A stretch of DNA of 64,000 nucleotides from Drechmeria coniospora (GCF_001625195.1 NC_054389.1:8676520-8740519), one strand, 5' to 3'. Positions 12,701-25,205 are shown, counted from the first letter of the stretch. Numbers and translations: made by a program. The notes: generated by a model not told the origin, from the letters alone.

Positions 12701-15437
12701 AACCATACGCACATGGCTTCTGTCAAACTATCAAATCAATCCGAGATACAAACGATAACAGAGAGCGCCATAAAACTTGCTATATATGGCAAGGGTATGA
12801 AGAATCTTTTTCAAGTTACATTTGCCACAATACAAAGTCGCCACTTTGTTGTGCTTTCAGTCGCCCATGCCTTGTATGATGGATGGTCGTTGGAACTCAT
12901 GTACCAAGACCTCCAAGCGGCGTACGACGGAGAATCATGTGCGAGGGTATCCGCAGAGATTTTTATTTCTCAAATGCTTGCTTCAAGGACGGATGAGGCA
13001 CAATGTTTCTGGGCTAGCTATCTCGACGGTCTCTCGCCAACACTTTTGCAGGGGCAAAAATCGCCTCCGGTGCATGATGCCGACCAAGTGTTCAGAAAAG
13101 AGATGGACTCAAACGAAACTCTTTCGAGCATGATGAATCACTGCAAAAATATCTCTGTCAGCTTACAGGTTCTTTGTTTGGCCTGCTGGGCAGTGGCGGT
13201 TGCCGAATGGACACACTCGCTGGACGTAGTGTTCGGAGTCGTCTTATCTGGACGAGACTTTGAAGGAGCAGGAGAGTTGATGTTTCCAACAATAAACACC
13301 ATCACGATGCGATGCATACTGCATGGATCTGTGAGAGAATTCTTGCGGTATCTGGAAGATTCAATGGCGGATATACGGAATTTTCAGGCGTTTCCTCTGC
13401 GGAAAGCTCAGGCGGTGACCAAGGTCGCGATGTCAGACATATTCAACTCACTTTTCCTTGTACAGAAGTCGGTAAAAGTTGAACACCCATCGAGTAAGCT
13501 ACTGAAGTCTGTCAACGGGACGTCTGCCGTGAACTATCCAGTTTGCATCGAAGCAGAGCCAGTAGCCGATCGACTGCGATGGCGGATCGCTTGCCAGTCG
13601 CACTTCTTTTCTGACGAAGACACACTCCAGTTGATAAGGAACGTCAATGGGATATTGAGCTATATTCTCCAGGCTGGATCTGAAGATATTTTGTCGTTTC
13701 ATGAAGACAATTTGTCGATTTGCGGCATGCCTCCGATTGCAATCAAGGATACAGCCGCGCAGAAACCGAATGCCACAGAGGAGGACTTTTTGCAAGACGG
13801 ACAAGAGCAGGAATTGAGTGAAACTGCCAAGGTCATCATTGAAGTCCTCGGCCAAGTTTCAGTCACCCCGGTACAGGACATCAAGCCGTCATTCTCACTG
13901 TACCACCTTGGACTTGACTCTATCAGCGCCATAAAAGTCTCGATGCTGCTGCGTTCAAGGGGCATTGATATCAAGCCAAGGGAGCTTGTGAATACTTCAA
14001 GCATCTCTGAGCTTGCACGTATTGCCGGATTGACAGCGGATTCTGCAGATGCAGGTCCCATAAAAGCGGTTCCGTGGAAACCACCACAGGAGACGAATCT
14101 TGACACCTTGATGAGTGCTTGCGGCCTGCCTATGGACGATGTCGAAGAGATATTGCCTGCCATGCCTATGCAAGCATTCATGCTAACGCACTGGCAAAAT
14201 ACACACGGATCGGTGTTTTTCCCCGAATTCCGCTACCGTATAGACGGTGTGTTGGATGACAAGGTCATCTACAACGCATGGAATAAACTATTGGTCCTGA
14301 TGCCCATTCTGCGAACTCGTTTCATCTCGACAGGAAATCAAGAGCTGCCCTGGCTGCAGTGCATTTTCAACGCAGACTCCTTCAGCTCAGGTCGCGTCTC
14401 GCAGCCACTGATAAAACTCCATGTTTTGTATGACAAAAATCCAGTTCTGAGGGTGAGAATACATCACGCCTTGTACGATGGTGTCAGCCTCCCGGCGATG
14501 ATGTCGTGTTTCGTCGGCCTGCTTAACGATCAATGTGTTGTCAACATTAACTTGCCAGCATGGATTGACAGTTGCATCAGGCCAACGATTAGCGTTGAGC
14601 AGGATAAGAGGCGAAAGTTCTGGATCGATTACTTGAAACGGACTCCTTCAGACTCGTCGGAAAGTTGTATATCAAACTCAACAGAGACGACTTCCTGTCT
14701 CGTAGAATCTGCAATTGGCGACATTACTCGGGTGCGCACGATTGCGGCACGCCACGGCACGAGCTTGCAGTCACTGTTCCTCGCGGCATATGCGAAGTCG
14801 AAGGCCAGGGATCGGCCATCATCTGCGGTATTTGGCTTATATCTTGCTAATCGAACTCGCCTAGAGTTTCCTTTGCCCCCCACCCTCCCGACTCTCAACT
14901 TGGTTCCAATAAAAATTCAGCTGAGGGAACAAGAGAGCTTGTTGACAATTGCTCGTGAGATTCAGAGGCACATTAACGCGATCAGTAGTCATGGAAGAGC
15001 CGATGTCGGGCTATGGGAGATCTTTCAATGGACTGGCGTGAAGGTGGACTCATTCGTCAACTTCCTCAGCCTTCCCGACGAGCCAAGTGCGGCTGGCCAA
15101 AAGATAACGATGACGATGATGAAAGAAGCCGGCTTGCGACCTGCCTCGTTCGATTCTGCCACACTTCTTGAAGAGCGATGGCTGCAGAATAATGCGATTA
15201 GAAATGCCTATCCGGTATGTTCTCGGCGATGGTTCTTCCCTTTCCTACTCGGTCATCGATCGATCAAATGATGTGCTAATCACAGGTGGCTAGCCATTCC
15301 TGGATGTCGAGGTGTCAGAGCAAGCCCATTCCCTGACAGTTGGTGTCTTTGGAGCAGGGGAAATCATGTCTACCGAAGCAGCGATGAGTATGATTGCAGA
15401 TATAACGGCCTCACTAGAAGGAATATCCTCCAAATAG
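781..15437 (+). CDS. sidC: Ferrichrome-type siderophore non-ribosomal peptide synthetase (SidC/NPS2-like)
   Basis: Three exons, 781-1733, 1783-15214 and 15294-15437, give 4842 aa. Intron 1 runs from GTATGA to ACAG and intron 2 from GTATGT to CTAG; both keep frame. The N-terminus (LSVLNANPTRIPGPNLL) resembles other ferrichrome synthetases. Domain order by core motifs with approximate residues: A1 (YTSGSTGTPKG 172), T1 (Ser 561), C1 (755), A2 (1221), T2 (1623), C2 (1826), T3 (2173), C3 (2382), A3 (2844), T4 (3256), C4 (3468), T5 (3807), C5 (4014), T6 (4364), C6 (4545). C1, C2, C3 and C6 have the full HH; C4 reads FH and C5 AH, so the second His is kept throughout. There is no thioesterase; the last C domain probably releases and cyclises the product, as known for fungal cyclic peptides. 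By family knowledge the enzyme joins N5-acyl-N5-hydroxyornithine with small amino acids to make a cyclic hexapeptide iron chelator such as ferricrocin. Product identity is inferred. Confidence 0.93.
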
Positions 15438-15934
15438 CAGTGTCCTTTGCTGCGAGGAGAGACGCATTGTTCTGGTCGAAAGCACTACACTGACTTTGGG
15501 TCATCGGCTAAGGAGTAGAAAAGAATTAAAATTATCTGTTGTATAAAACACAAAGTTCAATTTCGGTATTGGCGCGAACAGTGTATACTCTGGCATATAT
15601 TATTTTGCAGCGTATTTGTATGGTGGCCATAGTCACATTGCATCATGACACAGCTCCTTCAGTGATATTTTGTCGCATGTTGCACGCAACAAATACACTC
15701 TAAACCTCACAATGATCATCTAGTATAATCCTGCACGATGCTGTAGATGATATGGCCAGTTCATGAACCATATATCTTCCAGCATCGATGCAAGTTACTC
15801 CCTGCATCACGTGATGCACTCATGGTTTTGACACTTTACCCCCAATTGGTCAAGCAAGGGTTTCAATGTCTCCCTTCCCCCTTTCTCCTTCCCCCTTCAT
15901 ATATGGGGTGCACATTCATGATCATGAGAAAGAA
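15438..15934. other. Intergenic, downstream of sidC
   Basis: AT-rich sequence following the sidC stop codon. It contains the AATTAAAATT-type stretch near 15524 that could lie in the 3' end region. I see no coding region or structured element here. Confidence 0.5.
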
Positions 15935-17484
15935 ATGATGCGGTCGAGACTTTGGTCGTACCTCGCAAGGTCAATTTCTAATCGCTCGTCCAAGCCAGTG
16001 ACGGAAGAAAGCCTTCAACGCTATTGCCCAGGCGGCTACCACCCAGTCCAGATTGGAGATGTCTTCCACAACGGCAGGTAAAAAATCGTTAACAAGCTTG
16101 GCTATGGTGTCTACTCCACCGTCTGGCTTGCTTTTGAACCAAAGTGAGAATTTCATTCAGTGCTACCTATCGTGAACTTCCTCTCATCAGTAACGGCTGG
16201 CTGTTCACATGAAGGTTGAAGCGACATGTCGCCCTCAAAGTGCTCACTGCGGACTTCTACGGCACCGAACATGATACATTTGAGTTGGAGATTCTAGAAC
16301 ATATTAAATAAATCAGCATTCATCATCCCGGCACAGGCCACGTCCTTGAGTTGCTCGATAAAGTCCAACACCACGGCCCTCACGGCAATCATCTATGCCT
16401 TGTCCCTCAAAGCCATGGACCCGGATGTTTCAAAGTATAGAAGACTTTTCCCCAATCTCAGACTTCCGCTTCCTGATGTCAAAGAGATGACACGACAGCT
16501 GCTGCTCGCTCTGTCATTTCTCCACCAAACTTGTCGAGTCATCCACAGCGGTCGGTACAGCATTACGTTACTTCCCAATCGTAGTCCAGAACATCGACGT
16601 CTGATGCATCACTCAAGATATAAAGCCCCAAAATATCCTGATTGAAACGTCCGGAATTAACCAGATGTTCCAAAAGGCACCTTCAAGAGCGTTTTAACCC
16701 CGTGATGGACGAGGAAACGTTCCCAATGGATTTTACATTGAGTCAACCCAAGTCTCGTCTGCTGAAGAAGACATAGCCAAGGCTGCCGATATTAGTTCAA
16801 ATTGACAGACTTTGGAACATATATGAGTTTTGAAACGTTTCAACTACTAAACTTGCTGATCAAAATATAACAGCGAGCTGGGTTCACAACTATTTGACGG
16901 ACTGGATCCAGCCACAGACATTGCGAGTACCCGAGGTGATACTCGGAGCCGAGTGGGACCGCAAGGTGGGCATTTGGAACCTTGGGCTCATCGTCAGTAG
17001 AGCTCCATATCATGTCTACTTACTCCTATGTAGACTATTGACATTAATATTGTGTGCTCATAGATTTGGGAGCTTGCCGAGGGAAAACTTTTCTTCGATG
17101 GCATGTGGACGGCCAAATCCGCATATACTGCCGAGGCTCATCTGGCGCAGATGATCTCAGTCTTTGAGCACATACCAAAGTCACTGTTATCTCCATCCAA
17201 GAACAGAGACACATCCAAGAACAGAGACATGTACTTTGACTCGGATGGTAGGCCGATTCCTCCGTTCCTCCTTCATTCTCGGTTCATTGCTAACCCATAT
17301 GGCAGGCAGACTTCGACACCAATCACCATTTCCATCCACTTCACTACAAGGCATTTCCCAAAACGAGCGCCTCTCGGAGTCGGAAAAGGCCGGGTTCTTA
17401 CGCTTCATTGGATCCATGGTACGGCTGGACCCAACTGAAAGGCTTGACGCTCAGGCACTGCTGGAATCAGCATGGTTCGATTGA
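15935..17484 (+). pseudogene. Decayed SRPK-type serine/threonine protein kinase
   Basis: Fragments in order match an SR-protein-kinase-like protein: YCPGGYHPVQIGDVF near 16017, then the glycine loop KLGYGVYSTVWLAF, the VAIK-type lysine in HVALKVL, HPGTGHVLELL, the catalytic-loop piece CRVIH split by an intron from DIKPQNILIETSG (about 16625), a short stretch resembling the DFG region, PEVILGAEWDRKVGIWNLG, and the C-terminal DPTERLDAQALLESAWF ending at 17484. The gene is broken. TAA at 16079-16081 replaces the Tyr expected after the first exon segment, TAA at 16309-16311 interrupts the helix after LEHIK, and there are frame changes near 16695 and 16735. Family introns with GT/AG borders are still visible. 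An 18-bp tandem duplication lies at 17194-17229. It may derive from a multigene family of fungal SRPK-like kinases; no intact copy is in view. Confidence 0.85.
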
Positions 17485-18361
17485 AGAATGGTTGGAGTGC
17501 GCTTGTCCAGTTAGGATGTTCTTTGGGAGTAATGACTCGAAGGGCAACACGTGGGCAATCGCATTTCTTGCCGTTAGAACGGGGTACAGAAAGCGACATA
17601 TCCAATGTGCCAAGTGTAATACGCGTTCTAGTACCACGCTTTCACGCCTGACAGCAGTGTTCCTAAATAGTTGTAGGTTCGCGCAATTGCCTGCAATGGG
17701 ATGTATTGTCACTTGCACGTACGAGTGCATGTACGGAGTAATTATGTGGACAGTATTAATGGTTGTACTTTGTACGGAGTATTATTACTCCGTAATTACT
17801 TGTACAGTACGGCATTACTTGCAGTGCAGTACTCCGTAAGTACGAAGTAAGTACTCCGTACTTAAGTACTTAAGTACTTATTGTGTTCAAGCATGTTACG
17901 TAAGTAAGTATCCCCTGCGCGCTACTCCAGACTTACTTACACAAGTAATTACAAGTACATGTATATCACCAACAAGTACTCCGTACGGAGTAAGTAATTA
18001 TACTTACAGTACAGCAGGTACATGCACACCTACTTTTACTTGAACATTAACTGTACAAGTAATACTGCACGGAGTAATGATACGTAGAGTAGATGCTCGT
18101 ACCTCACAGCAAGAACACCGCAAGCTGCTGACGGTTGGTCGGTGGGGGGTTGTTAGTCCAAGGGGTGCTGACGTGCTGACATATTCCCGCTTCCCCGTTG
18201 GTACTAGCGCCCAACGGTTAGCCTGAACATGTGTCCCATCCTCTCCGACCGGCCGAGATTATGCATGAGGCCATCATTCTCTTCAATCAACCCTCTGTCT
18301 CATCGCCAAGACGCACCCTCTTCCCTTGGTCAGGGCCCCCTTTCACCGCAATCCTTCCGCC
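17485..18361. repeat. Intergenic island rich in TACTCCGTA and GTAC-centred palindromes
   Basis: Between about 17710 and 18090 the sequence is dense in GTAC words and in TACTCCGTA or its complement TACGGAGTA (for example 17772-17780 and 17853-17861). A complete palindrome TACTCCGTACGGAGTA lies at 17977-17992. No coding region is supported here. The last 200 bases before 18362 are C-rich and probably hold the YHM2 promoter and leader. Confidence 0.75.
17977..17992. repeat. 16-bp perfect palindrome TACTCCGTACGGAGTA
   Basis: Perfect inverted repeat made of TACTCCGTA overlapping its complement. The same 16 bases occur at 31819-31834, with a near copy (one mismatch) at 24847-24862. Confidence 0.9.
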
Positions 18362-19490
18362 ATGGTCACGACAGCCACCGTCCCGATTCCCGTCGGGGAG
18401 CCTCAGAAGCTCGAGAAGAAGCCGATCAAATTTTCCAACCTTCTTCTCGGTGCCGGCTTGAACATGTTCGAGGTCACCACCCTCGGCCAGCCTCTCGAGG
18501 TTGTCAAGACCACCATGGCCGCCCACCGCAGCGATGGCTTCACTTCCGCCTTGGGACGTATTTGGTCTCGAGGCGGTGTTCTAGGCTGTACGTGCATCTT
18601 CCGCGTCCTCGCTCCATCCCCCGTGCCGAGGGCCCGGCATTTCCTGTCGCCAATCGTCCGCTGACGTGCCCGCGCCTGCTACTTGCAGTCTACCAGGGCC
18701 TCATCCCCTGGGCTTGGATCGAAGCCTCGACCAAGGGCGCCGTCCTCCTCTTCGTCGCTTCCGAGGCGGAGTATTACGCTCGATCGGCCGGCGCCTCGGA
18801 GTTCGGCGGTGGCATCCTCGGCGGCGTCACTGGCGGAGTGGCCCAGGCCTATGCCACCATGGGATTCTGCACATGCATGAAGACGGTCGAGATCACCAAG
18901 CATAAGATGGCTGCCTCCGGCGTCAAGCCGCAGTCTACCTTTGCCACCTTCATGGACATCTACCGCAAGGAGGGCATCCGCGGCATCAACAAGGGCGTCA
19001 ACGCCGTCGCCATCCGCCAGATGACCAACTGGGGTAGCCGCTTCGGTCTCAGCCGTCTTGCCGAAGGCTGGATCCGCACCGCCACCGGCAAGAAGGAAGG
19101 CGAGAAGCTCTCGCCGTGGGAGAAGATCCTAGCCTCCGGTCTTGGTGGTGGTCTCAGCGCCTGGAACCAGCCCATCGAAGTCATCCGTGTCGAGATGCAG
19201 AGCAAGAAGGAGGATCCCAACCGACCCAAGAAGATGACCGTCGGCAACACGTTCAAGTACATCTACTCCAACAACGGCATGCGAGGCCTGTACCGCGGAG
19301 TTGCGCCGCGAATCGGCCTCGGTGTCTGGCAGACGATCTGCATGGTGGCCTTTGGCGACATGTGAGTTGAACACCTGCCAGCCGCCAGCCATCTGACTAC
19401 CCCTTGCCTGGTTACTATGCTAACCGGTCCAAAAGGGCGAAGACGTATGTGGAAAAGTTGACAGGCGATCAAGTTTCGGCGAAGCATTAG
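18362..19490 (+). CDS. YHM2: Mitochondrial citrate/oxoglutarate carrier YHM2
   Basis: Exons 18362-18587, 18689-19361 and 19436-19490 give 317 aa, close to the 314 aa of yeast Yhm2. The introns start GTACGT and GTGAGT and end GCAG and AAAAG. The protein is nearly collinear with yeast Yhm2: [13 protein letters not shown] (first carrier motif), [36 protein letters not shown] (degenerate second motif, typical of Yhm2), [39 protein letters not shown] (third motif) and [13 protein letters not shown]. The last exon adds [17 protein letters not shown]. The family sits in the mitochondrial inner membrane, exchanges citrate for oxoglutarate, supports cytosolic NADPH, and was first described as an mtDNA-binding protein. 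The short third exon is needed for a family-like C-terminus. Confidence 0.95.
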
Positions 19491-20163
19491 TTTGCGTCAT
19501 GGCATGCGTCATACGTTGAATAGGGCCAGCACCCTTGCCTCGTCATTTTCCTATCGTGCATGATGTGGGCCTGTTTTTGGCGCCTTACAAGACTCCTGCC
19601 AGAGCACACTATTGCTACCTTTGCTGCTTGAAGGTCGAAGCGGCGGGGAGTACGATCAAGTGCCATTCTGACCCCTTCCACCATGATGAAGTACTTGGCA
19701 AGTCGCTGTTGGATTAGATCAAACGGCCGGTGTTTACACAGGTTGTCATGCACGCTAGATGCATCAATAATTGTGCAATCTGGTGCAAGATAGACAGCAA
19801 CGTCAACTCATACACTGATCACTCGGATCAGATGCCTCGATTCACTGATTCAATGTTGACCATGTATTACCCAAGGACCAGGCGACGGACAACGCGGCTA
19901 GGGACGCAGGGCGACTTGAATTTCTGCGTACCGTGAAAGCTTTTATGCGATCCCCAACCCCCAATGCATACTGCATATTACTGCATTCCTCCTACTCGTG
20001 ACACGATATCCCGTGTAGCACAGGTGTCTTCTTGCAAGTTCGTAGTCTTGATATTGAAACGGATGCGCTATTACGCCTCGTCGTGAATTCAACATTATAA
20101 TTAGCAATGCCCGCTTGCTGAAGTGCGAAAAAAAAGTAAGGCCGGGAGGCAAGAAGACCAAAA
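19491..20163. other. Intergenic between convergent genes
   Basis: Space between the stop codons of YHM2 (+) and the WD40 gene (-). Open frames on both strands show no domain. I see only probable 3' untranslated sequence. Confidence 0.5.
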
Positions 20164-23100
20164 CTAGGTCACTTCTTCTTCATCATCCCCAGCTAGGCCA
20201 ACAGACATATCGTCGTACTCGAAGCCCCAATCTTCCTCCGCATCCGATAAGACGGCCCCATCTCGTACGAGAAGATCGAACATCTCGCTAGATTCCCAAC
20301 GAAACCCGTCCAAATCCAATCCCTTGTTCTCCGAATGCTGCTTCTCTCGCGTTTCCCTAGCCTCGGGTGGTTCATTGGCAAAGGGGCATTTCAGCCGGCG
20401 CTCTGAACGGCGGGACGTGCCAAGGACGGAAGCCAGGTTTTCCCGCTGGTTGCGTGCGTATTTTGATAGGAGAGGACACGAGATGTCTCCATCAACGTAG
20501 GCGCTGCGCCGGTAAAGGCCTGTAGATGCATACTCGGGGCCTTTGACAGCGCCAATGACAGGATTGGGGTTTAGGACGAGCCGTCCCGTTGACAAGTATG
20601 TTCGCCGCGCATCCGCGCTCGTTGAAAGCTCTGCCGTGTCGAGCTCCATGGGAACCGGGTCCTGCTCGGTAATCTGCCGCAGCGGCGGCGGAGGCGGCTC
20701 TGCGTGAGGTATGTAAGGCGTCGGCCGGCGGATCCTGCGGGTAGTGCCGGGAAGCGTCATGAAATGTGCCTCGTGCTCATCGCGTTGGTCGACCGAGAAC
20801 AAAAAGACGCGCCCGCTTGCGTCGCCAATGGCTAGCTTCGCATGATCCGGCGCAAATTTTCCACACGATATGGGACCCGGCGCCTCGAGCAGATTCCGCA
20901 CAAACGGTCCGCTGCGGTTGCGGACGTTCCACACCTTGACGACGCCGTCGCTCGATCCCGAATAGAACCTATCCAGCGAGGTGCCCCAGGCCGTGAATTT
21001 GACGCCGGTATCTTCCCTTTCCCTGTCGTCGGAGAAGTCGTCCAAAGGGTAGCCGTGTTTCAGCTGGTGTATCGGCCGGTCTCCCTGAGCCGTGTCCCAG
21101 ACGTAAACGTTTCCATCCGTACATCCCGCCGTGACGTACGCGTGCAGGAGCGAGTTGGGCACGAAAGTGAGCTCGTTGATGTCGACGGCTGGGCAATCCA
21201 GTTTCTGAAATTCGGAGTAGGCAACATCCTCCCGGTCTCGGTCGAGTTGGAAAAGGTGAATCTGCGTCCGCACTCCTTGCTCGACGGTGAGGCCGCTGGG
21301 CGACGTGGCGGCGATGAAGCGGGGCAGCTCGGGATGCCATGCCACCTCGAAGACGTTGGCAGTGGTCGCAGTCAGAACGGCAACGCGACAAGACGACACA
21401 GAATCCCACAGCATGATCTCTCCCGAGTTGACCTTGTCTTCTGGAATATCACGGTCGTCGCTTGTGAGAGCTCGCGGAGAGTAACCGACGAGGAGAAGGT
21501 GCGTCGTGCCAGGTGCTCGTCCCCATTCCATTGTTGCCGGAAAGTACGCCCACTTGTCGGAACCATCGGCATCCGTACGTGAGCAGGAGATGGCTTGATA
21601 AGGACTCTGGGCCACGTCGTCGGCGTTGATGGTGTATATTCGTACGGCCTCGGTCGGAACATCCGCGGCCGATGCCACGCGGCCGGAGCCATCCTTGGCG
21701 GCGGCGACAAAATTGACGTTCCCTCCATGCTGCCAGCTCGCTACGCATTCCATCTCCGCGCCAGTCTCGGCGACCTTCCAGACCTTGACGGTCCGGTCAA
21801 AGCTCGAGGTGAAGGCGCGGCGGTGAACGTCGTCGAAGTCTGACGAGACGACCGAAGCGTACAGCCACGGGTCTTGACTCAGCCGCATCGCCTCGTTCGC
21901 ATTCTCCCCCTTTTCCACTCGCGGCCTCGGGATTCGATGATGATCAAACGCGCGGAGAGTACCCTCCGAGGTGGAGCAGAGGAGCAGGTTCCCTGGCTTG
22001 TTGTATTGCTGGTTGTGGATGTCCGAATGAGCCGTTGTGCCGCACAGGACGTTGGCGTCGGGAACCCAAGACATGGCCGAGATGTCGCCGGCACAGTTTG
22101 TGAATTCGGCAATCATGGTGAGGCCATCTTCGTGCGACTTTTTGAACTCGTTCTGAAAATTCTCCAACTGTCGGGTTCGACCAAAGCCAACATTGCCATC
22201 GAGCTCTCGGGCAAACAGCAAGGCCGAAACGCGAGCGCCATGGCGTCCTCTTCGCCCGACATGTGTGTCTTGGTTCAAGGACAGGGCTTGCAGCTCGTCG
22301 GGATGACTGGCATGGCCAGCCACGAGATCCTTGAAGTAATTACGCACATCCGCGGCGGTTCTGCCAGGGACTGCATCACCCACGATGGATGCGACATCGT
22401 ACGAAGTCGAAATCAACTTGAGGGATTCGGCCGTCCTTGGCACATCGACGGGGGCTAAACGTTGTAAGCGGTCGAACACTTGGTGTACTTCGTCGATGGT
22501 GAAATCGACATGACAGATGATTGGCAGTTCCGTTGCGGCTGGGGCACGCAGTTTCTTCACCCCAGCAGCGACTAGAGCACGTTCATCCGCCGCAAGGTAC
22601 GGACGACGCTTCAGTTGCTGCCAGCTGCTGGGTGGTGCTGACGCCGTCCCTTGCGAATGTTTCCTCCTGAGTCGCTGGGTATACCGGGCTAGAAATCCTG
22701 GGTTGTTCTTTGGCGGCAGGTCGTAAGCAACGTCATGAAAGGTGGAAAGTGGGGAATGGTCAACAAGGGCGGGAAGTTCAGCGAGGCGCGCAGAATACGG
22801 CCGGGACACGTCTGCGGATGTCGGGTCGGACAGCGGTTGTCGATGCTGGATCTGATATTGCTGCAGACGGATGAATCAGCGTGTATTCGTCATACCAAGG
22901 GCACTTTCAGCCTACGGGCAGTGTTGCCAGTCTGTTGACGACGTCGAATGCGAGAGTAGATGCCTCTTTCGGGGACTGGAGCGCCGGTGTGCCTTGGGCA
23001 AAGTTTGCCGAATGCAGGAATGGCGAGTTCTTCACAAGCATCGCCACGGCCTGGTTTCATCAGCACCACACTTGGGAGGTCAAGCAAGGTAGAACTCTAT

Positions 23101-23403
23101 ATGTCCTGGACGAGCTCGTACCTGGACGGCGATTTCGTCGACACGATACACATCGGTGGCCAGATCCTCGACGGCGCGACTGACCAGCTGGACGCTGGCC
23201 TTTACCAAGCCCTCCTTATCGACGGGCCCATCTTCAACGCGTCGCTTCTTCGCCGCCGGCTTCTCGTGGTCGGCAAGACGTTCGGTCGTCTGTTGGTTTT
23301 GGCCAGCCGGCTGGAAAGTTTGCGAAGGAGGCTGGAGAGGCGCCACGTTGGGTTGGAGGTCGACAACGGCCCTAGGAACGGTCGCTGTAAGCGTCCAACT
23401 CAT
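20164..23403 (-). CDS. Nuclear-type WD40 repeat protein, possibly DIM-9/Raf1-like
   Basis: The long frame 20164-22860 has no convincing ATG at its beginning, so I joined two upstream exons: 23403-23152 and 23096-22896, then 22860-20164, giving 1049 aa. The junction at 22895-22861 is strong (GTATGA, branch-like CTGAT, CTGCAG); that at 23151-23097 (GTGTAT to ATAG, 55 bp) is weaker. The new N-terminus starts MSWTLTATV and carries a basic cluster AKKRRV that could be a nuclear signal. WD40 blades are seen as ISAMSWVPDAN, AFTSSFDRTVKVWKV, FEVAWHPELPRF, TAGCTDGNVYVWDT, SGSSDGVVKVWNV and ISCGKFAPDHAKLAIGDASGRVFLFSV. The C-terminus is acidic. Size, basic N-terminus and fungal character suggest the WD40 subunit of the H3K9-methylation Cul4 complex (N. 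crassa DIM-9, S. pombe Raf1), but I cannot confirm this. A different fungal WD40 protein is equally possible. Confidence 0.75.
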
Positions 23404-24412
23404 CAAGACTGTGCCGAGAAGTTCGAGCCCAACGCAATGCACAGCTTGGCCTTGGGGGAGGCCCAGTATAGGAAATAGAGGGACGCGTGTTACAATCAGG
23501 AAAAGCTTACCACATTGTCTTCCACGCGCACTTCCGCGGCGGAGAGAGAATCCAAGGCTAAGACTTCTCCGCAATAACTCAGGCCGGAACGTATATTAAA
23601 CCGGATTAACTAATCTGCCGGAGGCGAGGCTGCGCTAGCCTTTATTGGCTTGTTGTAGGTTTAAGTCGGATATTGTTTATATTATTAACTTGTTCGGAAA
23701 ACAAGCAATACTAAGCACGAGTGTATTAAGTATATTTAAATATTATTACATGTCGATTTTGCAAAGAGATTCATTACAGAAGGACTATTCTCTGCCCCGT
23801 ATGTTTTGGTCAGCATTCATCTCAAACATTGCTCTGCGAATGCACATGCATTTGTACATACAGTATACTTAAGTCGTACAAGTACGGAGTACGGAGTAAC
23901 TTTGCATTAATTACTCTATATATTTATATTATAAATACTAGTATTTATACTAGTAAGACTACCCAACAGGATACTATCCTACTGTACTTATACGCCGCTT
24001 AGGGTCAGAGCTATGCTTCCCTAAGGCCTGCGGCTACTACTACTGCCAGCCAGAACATTACTATTGCACAGCCGGCGCAAGCAGTACCAAGTTGACTCAA
24101 TCTTTGTCGACCAACGACCCAACGTCGACGATCGACCCAACGTCAACCACCAACATACTATTTTGACCAAGGAGTCAATCGTACTATTGAGTGGGAACAA
24201 TCCCGTGCTGCTATTAGCAGTCACCGTATACAACACTACTATTAGCTACACTATTTCCCTACAAGTGCACGCATGACCTTGGGCTTATTTCGGCCGACGT
24301 CCATGTCGTGTATAGTAAGGAGTACGGAGTAAATAGTGGCAGCATTTCCACTGGAGAATTTCTGGTGATTCCTCACCGTGTTTCGTTATTATTGCATAGA
24401 ATCCTCTCTTGC

Positions 24413-24436
24413 AAAAAAAAAAAAAAAAAAAAAAAA
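24413..24436 (+). repeat. Poly(A) run of 24
   Basis: Uninterrupted run of A in the gene desert. No retroelement coding sequence is recognisable upstream, so it cannot be called a LINE or SINE tail. Confidence 0.9.
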
Positions 24437-25205
24437 GTTCATTGACTTTTTAAAGAATTTAATATTCGTCTTTCCGAGAGTTAATTACTAACACATGTCG
24501 TAAAGAATTAAAGATAAGTTAAAAGGTGTTGAATGGGCGATATTGTAAGTATAAGTATTACAGTAGAACGAGCATGTACTTAGGTATACTTGAGGATGTA
24601 CTTGGAGGTACAAGTATGGAGTAATTACAGCATAGTCGCAAGACAAATGTAACGATTTAGCGCACATGCATGTTCTGTAAACGAGCGTGCTTACAGTACA
24701 GTATTATGTGTACTGTAGTTGTACTACCACTACAAAGCGAATCGACACGTTTGCCACCCCACTATTATTCGCCCAGTCCACATGTACTTATACCGCCAGG
24801 TACACCTATATAAAAGGACAGTACGTGACATGTAAACACTGGACTATACTCCGTACGGAGCACACCAATAGGTGTACAAGCACGCCGAACTTAAGTACTT
24901 ACAGTACGGAGTAGGTCGATGTGCTATTATTGCTGTACAACATAGTACCTACGCGTACGTACCCTATTCCGTGACAGCCTCGTAACCGGATGTCAAGGTG
25001 CCGACAGACTGTTAGGGTAGCGATCATGTGAAGCACCTTCGTTCTGGTCAGTAATATGTAATGCAAGCACAGTGGCTATACAAACATAACATAAGGTATT
25101 GTGTAGTGTTTAATATAAGAGCCTGTAGAAGTACAAAAAGCTAGTACATACAATAGTATGTGTAGAGTACAAAAGGCATACTAGACAGTAAGGTACTATT
25201 ACGCT

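Noticed and set aside
24413..24436. Poly(A) run as the tail of a LINE or SINE
   Set aside because: No reverse transcriptase, Pol III boxes or target-site duplication could be found around it.
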